A program made the translations under genes and the position numbers. This document shows, piece by piece, positions 14,301-26,817 of a stretch of DNA of 64,000 nt (its first letter is position 1; each line of letters begins with the position of its first letter). Source of the DNA: Paramecium sonneborni (lineage: Eukaryota; Ciliophora; Oligohymenophorea; Peniculida; Parameciidae); assembly GCA_905182985.1 (NCBI GenBank), contig CAJJDN010000130.1, positions 4,500-68,499 of the forward strand. Direction: 5' to 3'. The notes beneath the pieces were generated by a model. It did not search any database and had not been told where the DNA came from. It saw only the letters and a program-made list of their open reading frames with translations.

Positions 14301-17300
14301 AGATTTAAGAAATTTTAAAAATGATAATTAATGAATAGTTAGGATAATTATAAATTTTTATAAATAAATGCAATTATCAAGAAGAAGATTAAATCAAAGA
14401 ATCAAATTAATTATCACCAAAAAGGATAGAAAATTAAGTACAAAAATATCAATAATGTCTTCTCGAAAGTGAAATTGAAGAGCAACTTTAGGAAAAATAA
14501 AGTTTGTAAGAAAATTATCTGAATAAAAAAAAAGATAAAACTTTAGGAATTAATTAATCTATAGTATATGACGGAAAAAATTAATTAAGATTTGAAATAA
14601 ATGAAAAATCCAGAATAAATCTTTAAATAATTATTAAAGTTATAAAACTTTAGTAGATAAAAATAAAAGATGATTATAAATCTTTAGACTAGCTACTTTA
14701 AGAAATCAAAAATTTTTAAGTTTAACTTGATTTAATTTAAACATTAAAGAAAGAAACTTAAGAAAAAATTATTGGATAAATAACATAATTTTTTAAAAAT
14801 TTTATCAAAATATTTGAAGACAAGTAATTGATACGGATTAATTTGAAATAACAGTTAAATGAAAATTTTTCTATGTATTTTAATAGAATTTAGACATAAA
14901 TATAATATGTGGAGTCAAACATAAATGAAAATAACGATTTATAAAGTAATTTCTAATAAATAAATGCTTCTGATTTTCTTTTTAAATTAAAAGATAAAAT
15001 TCGAGAACAACTTGTTGATAAAATTTAATTATAATAAGATAAAGAAATTGACTATTAGTTTTTAATATAAAAAATATCTATGATATACTAATTAGACAAT
15101 TTTTAATAAGACATTTGTGAAGAGTCAAATGAAGAGCTAAATTTATTTGATACTTATTTACAAAATTATAAAGATTTTAAAAATAATCATGAATGGAAGA
15201 TAAAATAAGGTTTAGTTTTAGGAATCAATTAGAATTCATCAAATTGCTACACAGATAGAATTATTTCATTTTGCTAAAAAGCGCTTATCCAACTATGGGC
15301 TTAAGAAAAAGATTAAAGAGTTAGAAATTTATTAAAAAATTAAGATCTAATAAGTTTACAAATCCAAATATTATAGCAGGATTGGATGACTTAGCATGAT
15401 AGAATTGCTTGTGAGATGTAATAAATGTTAAGGAAAATAGATGATTTATAAGAATCAATAGTCCATGAAGCAAATCTTAATAAACGAGAACAATAGCTAT
15501 AAGAATTAGATGAAACAACTTAAAATTTAGATGAATACCTTGAAAATATTAGTGAAATGGGGCAACAGCTTAAATTGATCACTGATTTCGTAAATCATAT
15601 TAGAAAAGGATTAATTAGATTAGAGGGAAAAATTACATAGATGAAAGAATAACTAAATAGAATAGGTAATGACATTAAATTTCTGAGAGGAAAATCTGTT
15701 AAGTAACTACTTGAAATTAGAAAATGGAAAGTATTAAAAGAATCTTCTTAAAAAAATCTGAAATCAATATATATACCATTAAAAACTTAAAAAAACGTAT
15801 AAAATAGTGCAAGTAATTAAAGTTATTTGATGAATTTAGAACAATATGATGATAAGAATGGTGAAATAAATGAATTTTTGTTAGAAGATAAAACAGTATT
15901 ATTAATACATGGTATTGCTGGATCAGGTAAAAATACAACAGCTAGAAAAATTGAAGAATTTGTTTGGAAATTACATGATAAAAATATTAAAATAAAAAAT
16001 TAGATTGTTATACCTATTTATATTTATTTACCTTCGTTGAAAATGAAAAAGTAAGAAAAGTTAATGGGAAAAATGAAAAAACCCTATCTATTAAACAGTA
16101 GATGAAGCACTACATTAAGATGAATATGGTTTTGATGATTTATAATTGAGAGAATGTAAAGAAATGTTAGAAAGAAAAGATTTCAGACTTTTACTTATTA
16201 TGGATGGTTATGACGAGATGAAATTAGAAAACATTTAATAAAATTTATATATTTCGAATAAAATTTATTAAAATTGGTCAAATCCGCTTGTTATATTTAC
16301 TTCAAGAAGCAAAATTTTTACTAGTAGCAATTATCCTTATTGGTTTTCATCAAAAAACAAAGAAAAAGAATTTAAAATAATTTAATTATAATAATTTGAT
16401 GAAAGTTAATAATTGGAATATTTAAAAAAATATTCTAATCTAAGTGTTAAAATGCTTATTTATGAAGTCTGTAAATGGTAAATAGAAATGTTTGAAGAAA
16501 GGTAAATCAAAGTTTAAATATTTGAAAAGAATTGGGATAGGTTATAGCAAAGTTTGATTTAATAAAATTTTGAATTGATAGAATCTGAAACTCTTCTCAA
16601 TTAAAAGTAAATAGAATGTATATTAAAATTTTTGGAGAACGATTAATTGTTCCGATAAATAAGCAAAGATGCTATTAGAAATTTATCTGTAAATTTACAA
16701 GACTCTGGAGTATTCAAAAGTATTAAAAAATGATGAGAATGATTAAGTTAGATAAATTAGTTGAAACTCCATATATGATGGAGATAGTAGTTTAAGTATT
16801 GCCATTAATGACAGTTGAAAACAACAGAGATTATTAATTTGAGAAAACATTTATTAAAAATTTCTCAGGAAGCTTTTATGATTTTATTTAAAGTACAAAC
16901 CGAATTAAAAAAACTTAATAGTAAAAGTTGAAAAGAATATAATAAAAATCACAAAAATAAATTCAAATAGATATCTAGTTGAATTAATAGAATTAGATAA
17001 AAGATGATCAATTTAATGTTAGTGAAGCTTAAAAAAGTTTGGATAAAATTAACTACCAATAGTATGCTATTGAAATTTGGAATGAGATGGAGTAGAATTA
17101 AATTCTTCGAGATTTTTAACTTACTGATGAAATGGACGAACTTTAATATAAGATTTAAAACAATTATTAAAATTGCAATAAAGATAATAAATTTGGAGTT
17201 AAAGAAGTTATTTCAATATTAAAAATTAATGATGAAAGCATAATTTAATTGATTTGTGATGCTTTAAAGGAGTAAAATCTAACCGGTTATGATTTTTATG

Positions 17301-19906
17301 AAGAATTTATTAAATAATACCATTTGAAATAGATTGAAAAATATAGAAATTTAAGAAAATCTATAAGTGTCGATCGTTTTCTTCATGATCTTTTAAAATA
17401 TTCTATTAAGTTGGCTAAATAAATGAGCAATAAAGATGTGACTTAAATTTAATTTAAGTAATAAGATTTGTTATATAATGATGTAGAAAAAGAAGAAGAA
17501 TGAAATTTTTTAATGATGATAAAGAAAATGGACCTTATAAAAAAGATTTAAGAAGTTGTTCATTAATTTAATAAAAAGGTACAAAATACTAATTTTTACA
17601 TAAATCTATTCAGGAATTTTTAATTGCAGTTGATTTATATGAACTTTTTGCTCCTGCCAAAGATTTCGATTTTGAAATATTAACGGTAATATTAGGAGCT
17701 TTGGTTCAAAAAAATGATAGTGATTATCATTAATTAAATACAAAAGAATTAATAGAGAAGCATTTTTCAAGATTGAATTTTGTGAATAATCTATTAAATT
17801 ATGATAAGTAAAAGTAGTTTAATTGTTTTTAAGAAAATAGTAAAAAAATAATCGATTTCATCAAAAAATTAAAGATTCATGATTTTAATTTATTGAATTA
17901 TTCAACCAAAAGTTATGGTGAGAGTAGAAAATTTTTTATATAAAAGATATTAAAAGAGGAAAAAATCATTGAGGTCTTAAAATTTTTATTTAAGCTCACT
18001 GCTAGAGATGAATAATTTATTTAGTGTGGATCTAATTCTCTAAATTTATTGGTTGAAATGAAAATTGATCTTTCGAATTAATCTTTTTAGAATATAAGGA
18101 TTAGAAATACTTCACTAATAGGAGCTAATTTTGCTAAATGCGATTTAAGTTGTTCAGAATTAGAAAATGTAAAAATAAATGGTATAAATTTAAATGGGGC
18201 ATTACTATTTAATTGTAAATGGATAAATCTATAGATTAATGAATTACATTAAATAAATGGACATATGGGAAGCATTTTGTCTGTGTGTTTCTCTTCTGAC
18301 GGTACTACATTAGCATCAGGTAGTAGTGATACAGGTATCTGGTTATGGGATGTAAATTCAGGACAAGAAAAGAAAAGATTAAAAGGACATACCGTTTGGG
18401 TCTAATCAGTTTGCTTTTTCTCCTGATGGTATTACATTAGCATCATGTAGTAAAAATAATACAATCTGTCTTTGGGATGTAAAAACAGGATAAAAAAAAA
18501 AAGTAATTATTAGGACATAATGGTGGAATATTGTCTATATGTTTCTCACCTGATGGTTTTACATTAACATCAGGAAGTAACGGTACTTAAATTTTGCTGT
18601 GGGATGTAAAGTTAGGACAACAAAAGAAAATATTGTAAGGAGATGCTGGTAGTGTTTAATCAGTTTTTTTCTCACCTGACGGTACACTATTAGCCTCAGG
18701 GTGTGGAATTAATTCTATTTAATTATGGGATTTAAATTCTGGATTGGAAAAATTAAGATTGGAAGGACATAATGATTTCATATACTCAGTATGTTTCTTT
18801 CCTGGTGGTAATATATTGGCTTCAGGAAGTAATGATAAAAATATTAGATTATGGGATGTAAAATCAGGACAAGAAAAGAAAATTTTAGAAGGTCATACTC
18901 ATGGTGTCTAGTCAATATGTTTTTCGCCTGATGGTGCAACATTAGCATCTTGTAGTAGCGATAAATCTATCTGTTTATGGGATATAAGTTCAGGATAAGA
19001 AAAGAGAAAATTTGAAGGGCATACAGGAGAAATATAAGCAATATGCTACTCTCCTGATGGAACAATATTAGCATCTGGTAGTAAAGATAACTCCATCCGT
19101 TTATGGGATGTCAAGTCTTGGGAAGAAAAGAAGAGGTCAGAGGGACATGATGATAAAGTCTTATCTGTATGCTTCTCTCCAGATGGTTCTCTATTAGAAT
19201 CTGGTAGTAAAGATAATTCTATCCGTTTATGGGATATAAGTTCAGGATAAGAAAAGAAAAGACTACAAGGGCATACTGGTGGAGTTAAGGCAGTTTGCTT
19301 CTCTCCTGATAGTACTACCTTAGCATCTGGTAGTAAAGATAACTCAATCCATATCTGGGATATAAAATCAGGTGAAGAAAAAACAAAATCAGAAGGGAAT
19401 AATGGTTGGGTATCTTCAGTTTGCTACTCTCCTGATGGTTCTACATTAGCATCCGGAAGTAGAGATAATTCAATTCGATTATGGGATATTAATTAAGGAT
19501 TAGAGGAAAAAAAATTAATAGGTCATAATGGTGTTGTCTATTCAGTTAGCTACACTCCTGATGGTTCTAAATTAGCATCTGCTAGCGGCGATTAATCTAT
19601 TCGTCTGTGGGATGTAAATATTTAAAACTAATTTGGACCGACTTATTAAAATAATTTAGATATTCATTTGCAATTTAATAGTAGCAATAATAAATCAAGT
19701 AAAAAAATTGTTATTTTTTAGATTAAGGTATTCTATCGACTATTCGAATTTCCTAAAATGAATAGTTGGAAGCATATGCTACAAAAATACTCAAAGGTCA
19801 ATTTATAAATTAGTTAGGAATGAATCTCCTACAGTTATTTTAATAAAAAGGAAGTGTTATATTAGATAATGATATAGAATTCATGTAAAATGAATAAAAA
19901 GTTTGA
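11365..19906 (+). pseudogene. NLR-like NACHT / pentapeptide / WD40 protein, multiply frameshifted
   Basis: Best start MQSTTKQEESFLRGGGC at 11365; last codons before TGA 19904-19906. Order: Gln/Lys-rich alpha-helical N-terminal region (11365-15850); NACHT-type NTPase with P-loop GIAGSGKNTTARK (about 15910), Walker B LLLIMDGYDEM (about 16190) and FTSRS sensor (about 16295); helical region ending QFLHKSIQEFLIAVDLYELF (about 17595); pentapeptide-like repeats (about 18115-18230); 11 WD40 repeats; short conserved tail with QLEAYATKILKGQFI. The P-loop has Asn where Ser/Thr normally binds Mg-ATP. Architecture resembles STAND/NLR proteins such as fungal HET-E. Frame breaks lie near 11820, 12375, 13335, 13745, 13825, 16085, 16725 (two), 17495, 18420, 18495 and 19715, mostly at A or T runs, and intron boundaries do not explain them. 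Multi-kb neighbours are unbroken, so I call it a pseudogene; local sequence errors are the alternative. Confidence 0.8.
18259..19619 (+). repeat. Array of 11 WD40 repeats (~126 bp units)
   Basis: Eleven successive units of about 42 codons follow the pattern GHxxxVxSVCFSPDGxxLASGSxDxSIRLWDVxSGQEKK. Units 6 to 11 are the most similar at the DNA level (for example 'gttcaggataagaaaag' recurs). Together they would form one or two beta-propellers. Two frame breaks fall in units 2 and 3 (a T run near 18420 and an A run near 18495). Highly similar WD units in a NACHT protein are a hallmark of fast-evolving recognition domains in fungal HET genes. Confidence 0.9.
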
Positions 19907-21764
19907 TTAAGATAGATAAATATTATTTAAAATTATCACATACTGATTAATTGTTAGAAAATATTATTTTTATAATTTTTTGTCAATATATCCTGAAGTA
20001 GACTATTAAATTATTTTCATAATTGTATAAGATTTTGTCCAAAAATATTGATTATTTTAAATTATATTTTAAATATTTTACAAAATTTTCTCCATTTTAA
20101 GAAAAAAAAGGAAAAATTAAAAAGAGTAATAAAAATCGAGAAATCTACTGTATTTAAAAATATAAATATAGAAAAAGTGCAACTTTAAAATCAAATAAGT
20201 TAAAAACAGTATTTCAATCATCTTATGTTCCTCTTATATATTAAATTTAAAAAAACATTCACAAAATATCTTAAAATGATAATTATTATATTTGAACCAA
20301 CTAATTCGTGCTATAATAAAATTTTCTAATATATAGTATTTATAAATATCAGAATCAAATTAGACATAGATATCAGAATTATTTGCTATTTTATTTGGTA
20401 TTCTTATTCTTAAATGAAAAAATTTAAGTCATTTTACAAATTATCAAAAAATAGTTTCTCAAAACTCTTTAAATAATCTAAAAAATCTTCAAATCTTTTG
20501 ATAATTGGGCAACAAGATCTTAACCAAATTTATACATCAAGATCTGAATAATTTATTCTCAAAAACAATTACAGAATAAAATTTTATTTGATATTATTTT
20601 TTAAATACTATTTGAATAGCTATATCATTGAGATATACTGAGATTAAAACACGAAATATGAAATAGTCAATATTTTTACTCCAATTTCTAATTTTAATTT
20701 AATAAGTATAATGTGAAACCTTAATCTATTCTAAACTTAATTGATGATGTAAGAATAATTATTCTATTTAATGATTTTTTCATTAATTTTTTGATTAGAA
20801 TCAAACATAGGTTTTCTATTATTAAATTATTCATAATTCAAAATCTCACGGAATTCTTTCTAAAAACTCTTTAAAGAGAAAAAAATGAAGAACTTTATTT
20901 TTAAATTTGCAAAATTATTCACCTCTAATTATGTTAAAATGAGACTTATAAATGATGATAGTGAAATTTTATTTTTGAAAGAAGATAATTTAAACTAATT
21001 AACATATGTGTTACTTCAAAGACGAAATCTAAAACAACTAAAATGCAAGCAAAATCAATAAAAAAAAAAATTAAAAATCAATAAAAAAATCTAATAGAAA
21101 TTAAAGAAAAAAGAATATAGATTGGCAATATAATTTTATCAAGGTACTTTATCTATAATCGAATATAATTTTAGATGATTGATATTTGAAACAGAAAGAT
21201 TAGCAATTATATTATTTTACGCTATCGCTAAACCCTAAAATCTATATTTTGATTTATCCTTTAAGTTATATATTTTTTATTTTTATCTTGATTTCTAATT
21301 TTATTTTTTCGTTATAATAAATATGCTTTTTTTCCTTATAAATTTATATAATTTTTATTAAGGATCATTATTTATAGATTATATTGTTTGGTTTTAAAAA
21401 TGTAGATTTGCTTATAATTCGAATAAACAAACTACCTTATTGTCCTTATGAATTTTGTATTAACATTGCGTTACTTTTTTTTTTAAAGAATTTGTGAAGA
21501 ATTCCAATTAGATAAGTGAGTTAAAAAAAGGTAAATAATTATCATATAAACTAAAGAATTAATGCATGAATATGGATAATTTTAGTGATAAATAAGTGCA
21601 ATAAGTTAAATCAGTTATATTTTTATATATTATATAACATATGAACCTGAAAATTTGATTATAAGTAAAATAAAATTAGAATTAACTCAGAGTAAAATCC
21701 AGAAAAATAAATATTTGTAAGACTCTTAAATTTTTAACATAATAAACATTATTATTAATTAATA
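19907..21764. other. Mostly non-coding; one weak 97-codon reading frame
   Basis: A plus-strand frame at 20885-21178 (starting MKNFIFKFAKLFTSNY, Lys/Gln-rich, TGA end) is open for 97 codons but has no recognisable domain and could be chance. The rest shows no gene, RNA or repeat. The part from 21340 on is the first copy of the unmerged contig overlap described separately. Confidence 0.35.
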
Positions 21765-22212
21765 ATGAGTCTTCTAGTGAAACATATCAAAAAGATAGAT
21801 TTTTTTGGAGCTCCTTTAGTATAACAAATAGATTCAGAATAATCCATATACAAAAGCATCTTAGGTGGGATTATTACCCTACTTATTTGTTCAGCCAGTG
21901 TATTGTATACAGCATGGGTGATATATTTATGGCATACAAATTAATTTAGCCCTAAAATATCAAGTTCTATGCATGTTTCAAATTTTGAGTTATTGGACAT
22001 TAACTATGATCTGGTGAAAATTTGTTTTTATAAATATGAAGAAAACTTGATAGATCCATTCGAATCCAAAGTACTTTTGCCTTTAATCATGTACACTGAA
22101 AATTATACATTTACGGAAACAGCAGTATTGAATTTAACTAATTAAACAACTTATTATGGAAACAAATATTTAATCCCATAAATGAAATTGGGTTTTACTA
22201 ATATCAATGGTG
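21765..22212 (+). pseudogene. Truncated duplicate of the two-TM membrane protein gene
   Basis: First 149 codons of the gene annotated at 22976-24445, identical over the part present, cut by the run of Ns. It should not be counted as a separate gene. Confidence 0.8.
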
Positions 22213-22550
22213 NNNNNNNNNNNNNNNNNNNNNNNNNNNNNNNNNNNNNNNNNNNNNNNNNNNNNNNNNNNNNNNNNNNNNNNNNNNNNNNNNNNNNNNN
22301 NNNNNNNNNNNNNNNNNNNNNNNNNNNNNNNNNNNNNNNNNNNNNNNNNNNNNNNNNNNNNNNNNNNNNNNNNNNNNNNNNNNNNNNNNNNNNNNNNNNN
22401 NNNNNNNNNNNNNNNNNNNNNNNNNNNNNNNNNNNNNNNNNNNNNNNNNNNNNNNNNNNNNNNNNNNNNNNNNNNNNNNNNNNNNNNNNNNNNNNNNNNN
22501 NNNNNNNNNNNNNNNNNNNNNNNNNNNNNNNNNNNNNNNNNNNNNNNNNN
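22213..22550. other. Assembly gap (338 N)
   Basis: Run of unknown bases. Because both flanks are the same sequence, the gap probably does not represent real missing DNA. Confidence 0.95.
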
Positions 22551-22975
22551 AAATTTATATAATTTTTATTAAGGATCATTATTTATAGATTATATTGTTT
22601 GGTTTTAAAAATGTAGATTTGCTTATAATTCGAATAAACAAACTACCTTATTGTCCTTATGAATTTTGTATTAACATTGCGTTACTTTTTTTTTTAAAGA
22701 ATTTGTGAAGAATTCCAATTAGATAAGTGAGTTAAAAAAAGGTAAATAATTATCATATAAACTAAAGAATTAATGCATGAATATGGATAATTTTAGTGAT
22801 AAATAAGTGCAATAAGTTAAATCAGTTATATTTTTATATATTATATAACATATGAACCTGAAAATTTGATTATAAGTAAAATAAAATTAGAATTAACTCA
22901 GAGTAAAATCCAGAAAAATAAATATTTGTAAGACTCTTAAATTTTTAACATAATAAACATTATTATTAATTAATA

Positions 22976-24445
22976 ATGAGTCTTCTAGTGAAACATATCA
23001 AAAAGATAGATTTTTTTGGAGCTCCTTTAGTATAACAAATAGATTCAGAATAATCCATATACAAAAGCATCTTAGGTGGGATTATTACCCTACTTATTTG
23101 TTCAGCCAGTGTATTGTATACAGCATGGGTGATATATTTATGGCATACAAATTAATTTAGCCCTAAAATATCAAGTTCTATGCATGTTTCAAATTTTGAG
23201 TTATTGGACATTAACTATGATCTGGTGAAAATTTGTTTTTATAAATATGAAGAAAACTTGATAGATCCATTCGAATCCAAAGTACTTTTGCCTTTAATCA
23301 TGTACACTGAAAATTATACATTTACGGAAACAGCAGTATTGAATTTAACTAATTAAACAACTTATTATGGAAACAAATATTTAATCCCATAAATGAAATT
23401 GGGTTTTACTAATATCAATGGTGTTTTAATTACAACTTCAGAAATGTACATTTAAATAGTAAAATGTACTCCAGATTTGTTGAAAGAGGGAGAACAATGT
23501 GCATCAGAAGAAATTAGTAATTAGTTTTTTAGTTAAGCTTAAAATATAATCATTATGTAACTCAAGTATAAATAAATCAATTCAAAAGATGGTTCTATAG
23601 AGACAAGCGTATAAGAGTTTTTTGTTTAGGTTGAAAAACCCAATTGTTATACTTTAAATACTTTTCTATAAAGTAGTCTTTATGAAGTAAAGGATTCTAT
23701 GCTTTTTGGATCTCCTAATTATTTTGAATATGTAAATGGAGCTTTGATTTAACCCTAAACTAATTCTGCTGAATATTGTTAATAAGCTTATGGAAATGAA
23801 ACTTTTGCATCACTTTATGTTGTTATGAAAGGAAATCAGATAAAAACAATATTTGAATATCCAAATGCTGGAGATTTATTAGCTAATATTGGTTCAATTG
23901 TTTCAGTCTTATTCATGGTTAGGCATATTATAGTTTTCTTCAATTCTTATTTTTTGAATGAAAAAATAGTGCATGACATGATTTCTTATTATTATCCCTA
24001 ATTCTCTAAACTAAAGATTAGAAAGAATTGGAAGAGATAGATTATTAATGTTACTTTATAAAATTAATAACTTGATTTAAATGAATATATAAGATTTTAT
24101 GAAGATATAAGAGCAAAAATAGAATAGAAGCTTACATATGTTAATATGTTATACGAAATGTCAAGGATGTATATTTTGATACGTTCAAGTAAACCCTAGG
24201 AAGAAATGAAGAAATGCCATTCATTAGGAGTAAAGCTTGGCCATCTTAGATTAACTACTGTTGCTTTAGATCCTTTTGGTAAATTTGGACTTAGCTCTAA
24301 AGAAATAGAAGATCAAACACTTAATGATGATGATATTGGAATTCTATCTTTGTAAGAAAGAAAAAAATAATTTAAAGTAAATAATGTAATTGATGAAGAT
24401 TTGGAGTCTATAGATTTTTATGATATAAATAGAATTAAATTATGA
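22976..24445 (+). CDS. Ciliate two-transmembrane protein, function unknown
   Basis: 489 residues, single exon, ATG to TGA. The short N-terminal cytoplasmic part (KKIDFFGAPLVQQID) leads into a first membrane helix (GGIITLLICSASVLYTAWVI). A lumenal or outer region of about 270 residues with several Asn-Xaa-Ser/Thr sites (ENYT, NLTN, GNET) follows. A second helix (ANIGSIVSVLFMVRHIIVFF) comes after, then a charged C-terminal tail of about 170 residues that includes SYYYPQFSKLKIRKNWKR. This layout (FFGxP motif, GG before TM1, TM2 after AxIGSI) is that of an expanded, uncharacterised membrane-protein family in Tetrahymena and Paramecium. Role not known; endomembrane or surface location inferred. 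The reading frame is intact. Confidence 0.85.
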
Positions 24446-25404
24446 AATATTAAGTAATTCTATAAAAAAAATCAATTCCTCTTATCTATCTGATTTTTAG
24501 TTTTGTATCTAATATTATATTAGAAATTTATAACTTGGTTCGCTTATAGAGTTAATTTTTAAGTACTTATTTAATGAATTCTAGTAAAAAGAAAGTATTA
24601 GCTCAACAAATTATACGAATAAATAGCTTAGTTTATTAATTTCTTTTCATTGATTTATAATTAAATATTCCCTGTTATTGGCTAACTTATACTAACATTT
24701 ATAATTTATTTAATCTCCAACATATTTTAAATTTTCCTGGTATACTGCGCTTTTATTAATATACACCCCCGAATTCTTATATTCTCAATTTTGAATGTTT
24801 GATAGCATATTAATATCATATTTAATTAGAGTTGTTAAATTAAATATTTCTTTAAAAAATTTTACCTTTTAAATTTGATTTTAAATACTTCATTCTTTAT
24901 GATGGTTTTATTTTAATTAAAGTAAGGATTTATAGGATAATATAAATGAAATATTTACAAATTTTAGAATTATTTTGCTTATTCTAAAATTATAAATTAC
25001 CAAAGAGGATGAATCGATAGATAAAATCATCTATTTGTTTTCTCATTCTTGCATTTAATTATTTATTAAATGGAAACAGTTTACAATATATTTTAGATTG
25101 CTTAATACATAATTAGGTATTCTTTTTCATTAAAATATTTTTGTATCAACTACAAATACACATTGGTTGCATCATTTAAATTACGCCTTAACAAATTTCT
25201 AAGACTTTAGAAAGTTTTATTATTTTCATTAGCTTCAATAATAATTCAACAAATAATATTATAAAATTGATTTAAAATATCATCTCTCATACTATTTAAT
25301 ATGTAACTTTTATATTATAAATTTGATGATCAGTTTTAATCAGATTTAAACATTTATTAACAGATTTTTTTTTAATTATTAAATAATTAATAAATCATTT
25401 AGAA
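24446..25404. other. Intergenic, nothing recognised
   Basis: AT-rich, with many TGA and TCA triplets. No gene, RNA or repeat supported. It contains the 5' region of the DUF4419 gene. Confidence 0.55.
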
Positions 25405-26817
25405 ATGGATACGACAATTTAAAAAGAAGTTTTAATAAAAGAAGCATATAAAGAATCTGTTCAAACTATTAATGGGGATCTAAATTAAAATTATGATGAG
25501 TTAACAAAGCTTAATTCATTTGAGGAATTGAAAGAAAAAATCGTGAAAAAAAACAACTTATTAAGACATAGTTTTACCGATGATATAAACTTATATAAAA
25601 TAAAAAATGAAAGACTGATGTTCACAAACCAATTTATTAATACAATTCATATAGCCTATTATCATCATTTTCCGTTGTGTTTTAGTCCAGATGACATATA
25701 ATTACTTATTATTCAAGGATTCTGCACACATATAAAACTTCATGCTGAAAAATATAGAAATAAATTCGTCAATTTTTAAGGATAACAGCAGTTAAAAATT
25801 ATAGTAAATGAATTAGATAGAATTGAGGATTATAAATGGGAAGAATTTCCTAATACATTCTCTAAATTAATAAAAGATTAAATAGGATAAGAGAGGTATA
25901 AGCTTTGTGTACATAAGTATACAACAACTAATGATGTAGCATAAGTTTGTTATGAAGTAAGTTTAATGGATACTATGCAAAAATATTTTAAATATGTAGT
26001 TGGAGCTGGATGTGGAATTTCAAAGATAAAGCTTTTAGGTACACTCTAAGATTGGCAATAATTAAGATAAAATGTGGAACCCTTAAGAGAATTTGATTTA
26101 GATTGGTGGATTAAGGAAATCATTCCAATATTAGATTAATTTATCAATTTATATTAGGGTAATGTAGATAAGAATTTTTGGGAAAATATATATAGATTTT
26201 AGCATCCAGATCCTAAAATTTATGATCCAAGGCCAGGATTCGCAACTGGATGGATTACATACTTTTTTCCATATAGAGTAAATGAAAATGCAAGTATTAA
26301 TGACAAAGAACCCTTTGTTAAAAATGAATTCTCTAAGACTTGGGATAAATTCCAAGAAATATTTCCAGAATAATTTCCTTCAGGTGTATCAAAAGCTCCT
26401 GTAACTCTTGAATGGCAAAGAAAAGAAATACCAATTCAATTTTGCTCTGGATATTTTGGTATTACTCTATTAGATAATACATTTTTAAAACCTCAATTAG
26501 GATGGGCCATATTGGAACTTAATTTATCTAAAGTTTAATAAACTAAATAGTCATAGAAATAATAATAACTGATTCCAAAAGTTATTTAGAAACCTACTTA
26601 AAAGCCCATTTAAGCTTAGCTACAAAAACAACCAGCTTAGCCAACTTAAAAACCTATATAAGATTAAAAATAACAGCCTATTAAATCAACTTAAATTAAA
26701 TAGAACACTGTCACATCAAATCCCAAAAAGGAAACTTCAAAAGTTAATTAATCTAATTCAAAACCAATTTAACCAAAAGAGTTTAATTTTTAACCAAATC
26801 TCAGCAAAAAGAAGTGA
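25405..26817 (+). CDS. DUF4419-domain protein with Gln/Lys/Pro-rich tail
   Basis: 470 residues, single exon. Residues about 80-370 show the DUF4419 pattern: HHFPLCFSPDDIQLLIIQGF near the start, HxKLHAEKYRNKFV, YTTTNDVAQVCYEVSLMDTM, a Gly/Cys element AGCGISKIKLLGTLQDW, NVDKNFWENIYRF, then FATGWITYFFPY and NDKEPFVKNEF. The family occurs in fungi, protists and some bacteria and has no known biochemical role. The last 100 residues (from about 26535) are low complexity, rich in Gln, Lys and Pro, and look disordered. Many of the glutamines are TAA or TAG. No introns or frame breaks. A cytosolic protein is likely, since no signal peptide or membrane segment is seen. Confidence 0.85.

Larger units (their letters stand above)
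21340..23423 (+). repeat. Identical 873-bp direct repeats flanking a gap (unmerged contig overlap)
   Basis: Bases 21340-22212 recur as 22551-23423 at a constant offset of 1211, with no difference seen by eye in the coding and non-coding parts compared. The first copy ends exactly at the Ns and the second starts exactly after them. That is the signature of two contigs that overlap but were joined as if separated. The real locus probably has one copy and no gap. Confidence 0.85.

Noticed and set aside
13753..16100. Separate gene starting at ATG 13753 inside the NLR-like locus
   Set aside because: The frame continues into the NACHT domain, and the upstream part has the same Gln/Lys-rich helical character expected of the N-terminus, so one broken gene is simpler.
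11365..19906. Frame breaks explained as unexcised germline IES elements
   Set aside because: The breaks look like one- or two-base changes at A/T runs, not inserts bounded by TA dinucleotides of IES length.
22154..22579. Reading frames spanning the run of Ns
   Set aside because: They consist of unknown bases only.
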